Part shown: positions 20,732-24,487 of the stretch, one piece after another
How the letters are laid out: each line of letters opens with the position of its first letter
How positions within the stretch are numbered: position 1 is the stretch's first letter
From: a virus
Reading direction: 5' to 3' (one strand)
IMG/VR virus record: IMGVR_UViG_3300025890_002527
Location: 1 to 24,487 of that record
DNA: 24,487 nt
Made by a program: the position numbers and the translations under genes
The notes under the pieces: model-generated
What the model was told of the DNA's origin: nothing
Databases searched by the model: none
The model's input: only the letters and a program-made list of their open reading frames with translations

Positions 20732-22095
20732 ATTCCATTGAACAAACTATAATTAAAAACATTATTACTAATGAAACGTTTATGAGAAAAGTCTTACCTT
20801 TTATTAAGCCAGACTATTTTGAAGGTACGTATCAAAAAATATTTAAAGAGGTTGCAAAGTTTGTTTCTAAATATAATAAGCTTCCGAATGAAGAATCATT
20901 TAAAATTGAGATTGAACAGAGTGAATCATTTACTGAAGAGCAATATCGCCATGCTGTAGAAATTATTCCACAGTTATTTGATAAAGAAGAAAGCGATCAA
21001 CAATGGCTTTACGATACTGCAGAAAAATGGTGTCAAGATCGAGCTTTATATAATGCTGTCATGGAATCAATAACTATTATTGATGGTAAACACCAAAGTT
21101 TGTCTAAGAATGCTTTGCCAGAAATTTTAACTAAAGCCTTAGGTGTTTCCTTTGATACAAACATTGGACACGATTATATAGAAAATTCTGAAGAACGATA
21201 TGAGTTCTATCACCGTGATGAAGAAAGACTTCCATTTGACCTTGACTTCTTTAATAAAATCACTAAAGGTGGTTTACCGAACAAAACGCTTAATATTTGT
21301 CTTGCAGGCACTGGGGTTGGTAAGTCTTTATTTATGTGTCACTGCGCTGCTTCAAATTTAACAGACAATAAAAATGTTTTGTATCTTACTATGGAAATGG
21401 CAGAAGAAAGAATTGCTGAACGTATTGATGCTAATCTTCTTGACATACCAATTGATCAAATTCCAAATTTAAGTAAGTCTATGTACGCTGAGAGAGTGAC
21501 AACACTATCTAAAAAAACCAATGGTAAACTAATTATAAAAGAGTATCCGACTGGTCAAGCTAATGCAGCACACTTCCGTGCCTTGCTCAATGAGCTTAAG
21601 TTGAAACGATCATTTGAACCTGATATTATATACATCGATTATTTAAATATTTGTGCTTCAAGTAGAATGAAAGGAATGGGCGGTGCAATTAACTCGTATA
21701 ACTACATTAAAGCGATTGCTGAAGAACTACGTGGCCTTGCGGTCGAGTTTGACGTACCGATCGTCTCTGCAACGCAAACGACTCGTTCTGGTTATTCTAA
21801 CACAGATGTTGGGCTTGAAGATACGTCCGAGTCTTTTGGATTACCCGCTACCGCAGACCTCATGTTTGCACTTATCTCAACAGAAGAATTAGAAGGTATG
21901 GGTCAACTTGCAGTCAAACAATTAAAGAATAGATATAATGATCCAACATATAAAAAGCGTTTTGTAATTGGCGTAGATCGATCTAGAATGAAATTATATG
22001 ATGTGGATGATAAAGAACAAACTTTGATAGATGATACTCCTACATTTGATAAAACAGATGTTGGAAACAAATTCGCAGATTTTAAATTAAACTAG
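20728..22095 (+). CDS. 41: Replicative DNA helicase, DnaB family, T4 gp41 type
   Basis: This hexameric 5'-3' helicase opens DNA ahead of the polymerase. The 455-aa protein (T4 gp41 about 475) has a helical N-terminal domain (1-150), then RecA-like motor motifs: Walker A LAGTGVGKS (192-200), VLYLTMEMAEERIAERID with the catalytic Glu, Walker B DIIYIDYLNIC (near 300), and VPIVSATQTTRSG with the sensor Gln. ADLMFALIS and KQLKNRYND are typical of the last motor motifs, including an arginine finger. No DnaG/gp61-type primase is in the window; the primase-like gene at 4808-5737 is a candidate partner. G+C-rich codons cluster at about 21720-21860. Confidence 0.93.
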   Translation: MNSIEQTIIKNIITNETFMRKVLPFIKPDYFEGTYQKIFKEVAKFVSKYNKLPNEESFKIEIEQSESFTEEQYRHAVEIIPQLFDKEESDQQWLYDTAEKWCQDRALYNAVMESITIIDGKHQSLSKNALPEILTKALGVSFDTNIGHDYIENSEERYEFYHRDEERLPFDLDFFNKITKGGLPNKTLNICLAGTGVGKSLFMCHCAASNLTDNKNVLYLTMEMAEERIAERIDANLLDIPIDQIPNLSKSMYAERVTTLSKKTNGKLIIKEYPTGQANAAHFRALLNELKLKRSFEPDIIYIDYLNICASSRMKGMGGAINSYNYIKAIAEELRGLAVEFDVPIVSATQTTRSGYSNTDVGLEDTSESFGLPATADLMFALISTEELEGMGQLAVKQLKNRYNDPTYKKRFVIGVDRSRMKLYDVDDKEQTLIDDTPTFDKTDVGNKFADFKLN

Positions 22096-22104
22096 GAGAA
22101 CTAA

Positions 22105-22791
22105 ATGCATGCACGTCTCATATCCTATAGCCAACCCTCAGGTCGTATCTACGCAGGAGAACCTGCAATCAAGGGGCTTGATAACATCCAAGACCTCATC
22201 GCTTATTGCGCCCGTGTCTCCAACCCACAAAACCAAGCTAACACCAGAACAACGGCAAAATTACTTGAGTATCTCATCAAGCACAAGCACTGGTCACCAT
22301 TCGAAATGTCATCAGCCTGTATTGAAGTCGAAACAACAAGAGATATTGCCCGACAACTCCTCCGACATAGGAGCTTTAGTTTTCAAGAGTTTTCTCAGCG
22401 GTATGCTGACATCCGTGATCTTAATGACAATTTTATTATAAGAGAAGCTCGTTTACAAGACACTAAAAATCGTCAAAATAGTATAAGTACTGATGATACA
22501 GAATTGCAAATGCAATGGGAAGGATACCAACAAAGTGTTATCAATCAAGCAAAAGCTGCATACGAATGGGCAATCGAAAACGGGATCGCTAAAGAACAAG
22601 CCAGGGTTGTTTTGCCAGAAGGAAACACCGTCTCTCGTCTTTATGTTAATGGTACCATTCGTTCTTGGATACATTACATTGATCTCCGCTCGTCAAATGG
22701 AACACAAATGGAACATATCGAATTGGCAAAAGAAATAGCAAAAGCTATATCTGCAATTTATCCTAGCATTATGGAGGTGGTAGATGGGTAA
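22105..22791 (+). CDS. thyX: FAD-dependent thymidylate synthase
   Basis: It makes dTMP from dUMP using FAD, NADPH and methylene-tetrahydrofolate. The 228-aa protein has the ThyX motif RHRSFSFQEFS at 87-97 (R-H-R-x7-S) followed by QRYAD, HWSPFEMSSACIEVETTRDIARQLL upstream (63-86), and late ARVVLPEGNTVSRLYVNGTIRSWIHYIDLR with the substrate arginines. It uses dUMP from the dCMP deaminase at 13611-14060 and explains why the ThyA-fold protein of this window can be a hydroxymethylase. A TAGGAG site precedes the ATG. The first 300 bases are richer in G+C and use C-ending codons, unlike the rest of the gene. Confidence 0.95.
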   Translation: MHARLISYSQPSGRIYAGEPAIKGLDNIQDLIAYCARVSNPQNQANTRTTAKLLEYLIKHKHWSPFEMSSACIEVETTRDIARQLLRHRSFSFQEFSQRYADIRDLNDNFIIREARLQDTKNRQNSISTDDTELQMQWEGYQQSVINQAKAAYEWAIENGIAKEQARVVLPEGNTVSRLYVNGTIRSWIHYIDLRSSNGTQMEHIELAKEIAKAISAIYPSIMEVVDG

Positions 22792-22999
22792 AAAATTATT
22801 AACCTATTATTCAGAACTCAATGATGATTATTGTGAAGTTCATTTTGATTATAAAGAAGAATACGGTTATATTAAGTATTTCAATTCAGCTGGTAAAATT
22901 ATTTTTACAGAAGATTTTAAAGGTAAATCGATTCATTATGTAAAAGATGCTGCTGAAAACTGGACAACCGGTATAAAAAAACTTAATAAAAAAACGTAA
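22784..22999 (+). CDS. Small protein of unknown function (71 aa)
   Basis: The product is a beta-rich sequence (LLTYYSELNDDYCEVHFDYKEEYGYIKYFN, KIIFTEDFKG) ending in a helix with SIHYVKDAAENWTTGIKKL. The D-A-A-E-N-W pattern recurs in small proteins of marine T4-like phages that I recall, function unknown. GGAGG and the overlap with thyX (8 bases) support the start. It closes the operon begun at 15180; the stop codon TAA is the first three bases of the AT-rich element at 22997. Confidence 0.75.
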   Translation: MGKKLLTYYSELNDDYCEVHFDYKEEYGYIKYFNSAGKIIFTEDFKGKSIHYVKDAAENWTTGIKKLNKKT

Positions 23000-23024
23000 G
23001 AGATTGTTTTTAATAGTAAACTAA
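22997..23024 (+). repeat. AT-rich repeat copy 3 (diverged)
   Basis: It starts TAAG, contains TTGTTTTTAA, and then has AAAC as in the copies at 2-28 and 6648-6674, with several changes. Like them it lies between a gene end and a TTTACA-type promoter, 13 bases before the -35 box. The flanking AAAAAC (22990-22995) and GTTTTT (23006-23011) could pair as a weak hairpin. Confidence 0.35.
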
Positions 23025-23037
23025 TTGCACTTTTTCC

Positions 23038-23066
23038 TTTACATTCGGTAAGAACTATGGTAGTAT
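23038..23066 (+). promoter_or_regulatory. Promoter of the lysin operon
   Basis: TTTACA (23038-23043), a 17-base spacer, TAGTAT (23061-23066). The 18-mer AAGAACTATGGTAGTATA at 23050-23067 is identical to that at 6691-6708. Transcription should begin near 23073, about 26 bases before the gene at 23099. Confidence 0.8.
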
Positions 23067-23098
23067 AGTATTATAAAATGGAAAAGAGGAAAACTTAA

Positions 23099-23395
23099 AT
23101 GTCACAATCTGTAGCATACTGGATCGAAACTAAACTTTCAAACGTAGAAAAATTGTGTGATCAAACATTTAGTTATTCAATTGAATCAGAAACAAACAGC
23201 ATGAAAGAATGCTATGCTGATGATTTAAAAGATTTCAAATTAGCTATCGCATTATTTCGTCGGTCTGACGCTGAAGGACTTGCACAACATATCCAGTTTA
23301 TGGATACAGCTCCGCGTGAAGAATTAGTTATAGCATTCAATAAAGATTGTGGTTCAGAATTTGTAGAACATGTTTTAGGCTATGAGTTGGCATAA
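23099..23395 (+). CDS. Protein of unknown function (98 aa)
   Basis: I do not recognise it. It is a soluble, mostly helical protein, moderately acidic (KECYADDLKDFKLAIALFRRSDAEGLAQHIQFMDTAPREELV), with no membrane segment. It is the first gene after the promoter at 23038 and has a GAGGA site; the lysin gene starts two bases after its stop. First genes of early phage operons often encode host-directed proteins, but nothing more specific can be said. Confidence 0.75.
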   Translation: MSQSVAYWIETKLSNVEKLCDQTFSYSIESETNSMKECYADDLKDFKLAIALFRRSDAEGLAQHIQFMDTAPREELVIAFNKDCGSEFVEHVLGYELA

Positions 23396-23397
23396 AA

Positions 23398-23886
23398 ATG
23401 AAACTATCGAGCATATTTTCCGGCGCAATAAATTGTGCAATTGTTATTTCAATTGCTACATTAGCTTCTGCAAAATCACATGATGTACAAGAATTTGTTA
23501 AATCATTTTCTGATGATGACAAATATTGCTTACAACAGAATGTTTATTTTGAAGCTCGTAATGAAAGTGTGGTTGGCCAAGCTTCTGTAGCTTGGGTTAC
23601 ACTAAATAGATGGAAGTCTAATAAATTTCCTAATGATGTATGTGAAGTGGTGTGGCAAAGAAAACAATTTAGCTGGACACATGACGGAAAATCAGATCGT
23701 CCTAAAGAAATGGAAGCATGGGAACGTGCTGGTCGTGTTATAAAAATGGTATTAGAAGATTATGGATGGGAAAGAGAGGATCCAACACTTGGAGCAACTC
23801 ACTATCATGCAACATATGTTTCACCATATTGGACTATATCTTTATCAGAGGTTAAGAAAATCGGCACACATGTTTTTTATAAATAG
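23398..23886 (+). CDS. SleB/CwlJ-type cell wall hydrolase with signal peptide (lysin)
   Basis: The 162-aa protein has an N-terminal signal sequence (K2, hydrophobic 10-23, cleavage likely after ASA at 23-25). The Hydrolase_2 (SleB) domain follows at about 42-162: CLQQNVYFEARNES (44-57) with catalytic-type E52, GQASVAWVTLNRWKSNKFPNDVCEVVW (60-86), QFSWTHDG (90-97) and ATHYHATYVSPYW (133-145). Family members cleave peptidoglycan glycan strands. A signal peptide implies Sec-dependent export, as in signal-type endolysins of Gram-negative phages. No holin gene is seen nearby. SleB-type lysins are common in phages of alphaproteobacteria, which supports the host guess. The motif TATAAATA overlaps its last codons. 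Confidence 0.9.
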   Translation: MKLSSIFSGAINCAIVISIATLASAKSHDVQEFVKSFSDDDKYCLQQNVYFEARNESVVGQASVAWVTLNRWKSNKFPNDVCEVVWQRKQFSWTHDGKSDRPKEMEAWERAGRVIKMVLEDYGWEREDPTLGATHYHATYVSPYWTISLSEVKKIGTHVFYK

Positions 23887-23906
23887 TGTATATGGAGAAC
23901 CTATAC

Positions 23907-24101
23907 GTGACACCTTGTATCGGTGTTTGTCAAATCGATAAAGAAACAAAGATATGTTACGGTTGTGACAGAAGCATTGAACAAATATCTCAGTGGATTA
24001 ACTATTCGCATGAGAAAAGAATGAAAATAATGAAGGAACTTGGTTATGGACAACGAAGACTCAAGCGTAGGAATAGACCCCTCGCTAACAGTAACGATTG
24101 A
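23907..24101 (+). CDS. DUF1289 protein
   Basis: The 64-aa protein matches the DUF1289 pattern common in proteobacteria: TPCIGVCQID at the N-terminus, then TKICYGCDRSIEQISQW and YSHEKRMKIMKEL, with four conserved cysteines (C-x3-C, C-x2-C), probably a small zinc or iron-sulfur site. Function is unknown. The GTG at 23907 is preferred because GGAG lies nine bases before it and family members begin with S/T-P-C. The frame is also open to GTG 23886 and ATG 23892, which would add up to seven residues. It overlaps the next gene by 56 bases. Presence in a phage suggests acquisition from a proteobacterial host. Confidence 0.75.
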   Translation: MTPCIGVCQIDKETKICYGCDRSIEQISQWINYSHEKRMKIMKELGYGQRRLKRRNRPLANSND

Positions 24102-24438
24102 TACATCGGATTATGAAGACTTTAAAGATTGGGGACCTACTATTACAGTCCCTATCCCTAACAGTAACGTTGATTATAAGTTCAATGAAGGTGCTCTTAT
24201 TAATGAATTTAAAACGTACATTGACTCAACCTATGATGCTCATTATGCTAAAGATAAATTTCAAGCGACAGAGTTTATTGTAGATGGTGGGCATGGTACC
24301 GGATTTTGCATGGGTAATGTATTAAAGTATGCTCAGCGATATGGTAAAAAAGGAACCCATGCTGATGCAAGAAAGGATTTATTGAAGGTATTACATTATG
24401 CCCTCATCCAACTCTACATACACGATACGGAAGTATAG
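24046..24438 (+). CDS. DUF3310-like protein
   Basis: In 130 aa, the C-terminal half has FIVDGGHGTGFCMGNVLKYAQRYGKKGTHADARKDLLKVLHYALI. This resembles DUF3310 phage proteins (G-x-x-x-G-N-V-h-K-Y-h-x-R-x-x-x-K, then D-h-x-K-h-x-x-Y). The family is loosely called nucleotide-kinase-like, but has no visible P-loop. The first 45 residues are acidic and low in order. The ATG at 24046 has AAGGA eight bases upstream and is preferred over an in-frame TTG at 24040. Function is unknown; a helical nucleotide-binding role has been suggested for the family. Confidence 0.65.
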   Translation: MDNEDSSVGIDPSLTVTIDTSDYEDFKDWGPTITVPIPNSNVDYKFNEGALINEFKTYIDSTYDAHYAKDKFQATEFIVDGGHGTGFCMGNVLKYAQRYGKKGTHADARKDLLKVLHYALIQLYIHDTEV

Positions 24439-24487
24439 ATCGAACTATATTGCTTATGACAGCAAGACAGGGAACGTGATAATTATA
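24398..24487 (+). CDS. Start of a gene running off the right edge (partial)
   Basis: An ATG at 24398 with GAAGG about nine bases upstream opens a frame that stays open to the window end (30 codons). The product begins MPSSNSTYTIRKYRSNYIAYDS and continues KTGNVIII. It overlaps the DUF3310-like gene by 41 bases, as other genes here do. The translated pattern looks like a small beta-rich protein, but too little is present to name it. Confidence 0.45.
   Translation, partial: MPSSNSTYTIRKYRSNYIAYDSKTGNVIII

Noticed and set aside
23878-23885. TATAAATA, the exact T4 late-promoter -10 motif, upstream of the DUF1289 gene
   Set aside because: With about two-thirds A+T, an 8-base A/T string is expected by chance a few times per strand in 24 kb. 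It overlaps the last codons of the lysin, and there is no second support such as neighbouring late genes.
24085-24169. Direct repeat CTAACAGTAACG (24085-24096 and 24158-24169)
   Set aside because: Two copies of 12 bases, both inside coding sequence of the DUF3310-like gene, with no palindrome or third copy; probably chance.
1-24487. tRNA genes, CRISPR arrays, insertion sequences, attachment sites
   Set aside because: I looked in the intergenic gaps (1-107, 327-388, 6659-6758, 15081-15179, 23000-23098). They are too short or show only promoters and AT-rich repeats; no cloverleaf, spaced repeat array or transposase motif was found.

Overview
The window reads as a stretch of a T4-like (myovirus-type) phage genome. 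It is A+T-rich, every recognisable gene is on the + strand, genes overlap by 1 to about 55 bases, and T4-type replication genes are present: family B DNA polymerase (gp43 type), UvsX recombinase, gp41-type helicase, dCMP hydroxymethylase (gp42 type) and dCMP deaminase. The host is probably a marine-type alphaproteobacterium. That is an inference from the SleB/CwlJ-type lysin, a DUF1289 protein and the base composition; the sequence does not prove it.

Layout. 1-400: a 72-aa protein gene flanked by two copies of a perfect palindrome that also holds the -35 box of a promoter. 389-6658: DNA polymerase, a eukaryote-type phosphomannomutase, an isochorismatase-fold protein, a MazG-like pyrophosphohydrolase, a possible AEP-type primase, and a nucleotidyltransferase fused to a phosphomannose-isomerase-type cupin. 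6759-15080: one long operon with small regulators and nucleotide enzymes, an APS-kinase-like protein, two more HxGH nucleotidyltransferases, a 2OG-Fe(II) oxygenase, KDO-8-phosphate synthase with CMP-KDO synthetase, dCMP hydroxymethylase, a QueC-like PP-loop protein, a methyltransferase, dCMP deaminase, and a radical SAM enzyme whose SPASM-like part is a separate gene. 15180-22999: a DNA alpha-glucosyltransferase homologue (T4 Agt type), UDP-glucuronate 4-epimerase, a short UDP-glucose 6-dehydrogenase, a divergent C5-methyltransferase homologue, UvsX, gp41-type helicase and ThyX. 23099-24487: a small unknown protein, the lysin, DUF1289 and DUF3310-like proteins, and the start of a gene that runs off the window.

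How it may work together. dCMP hydroxymethylase plus an Agt homologue predicts genomic 5-hydroxymethylcytosine carrying a sugar. The two genes after the Agt homologue convert UDP-glucose to UDP-glucuronate and UDP-galacturonate, so the sugar may not be plain glucose. The polymerase, the Agt homologue and the C5-methyltransferase homologue all end in a similar acidic-hydrophobic tail (LEDFFV, LEEFFV, LEEFM). This suggests that all three dock on the sliding clamp, so that DNA would be modified as it is copied. A second sugar set (phosphomannomutase, phosphomannose-isomerase cupin, KdsA, KdsB, three nucleotidyltransferases) could feed the same modification or alter the host envelope.

Regulation. 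Five intergenic promoters share TTTACA (or TGTACA), a 17-base spacer and TAGNNT. In the three clearest, the -35 box lies in an inverted repeat. Two of them share an identical 18-mer across the -10 region, and a related AT-rich element lies upstream of three of them. Functions are from sequence patterns and recall of protein families; no search was run.
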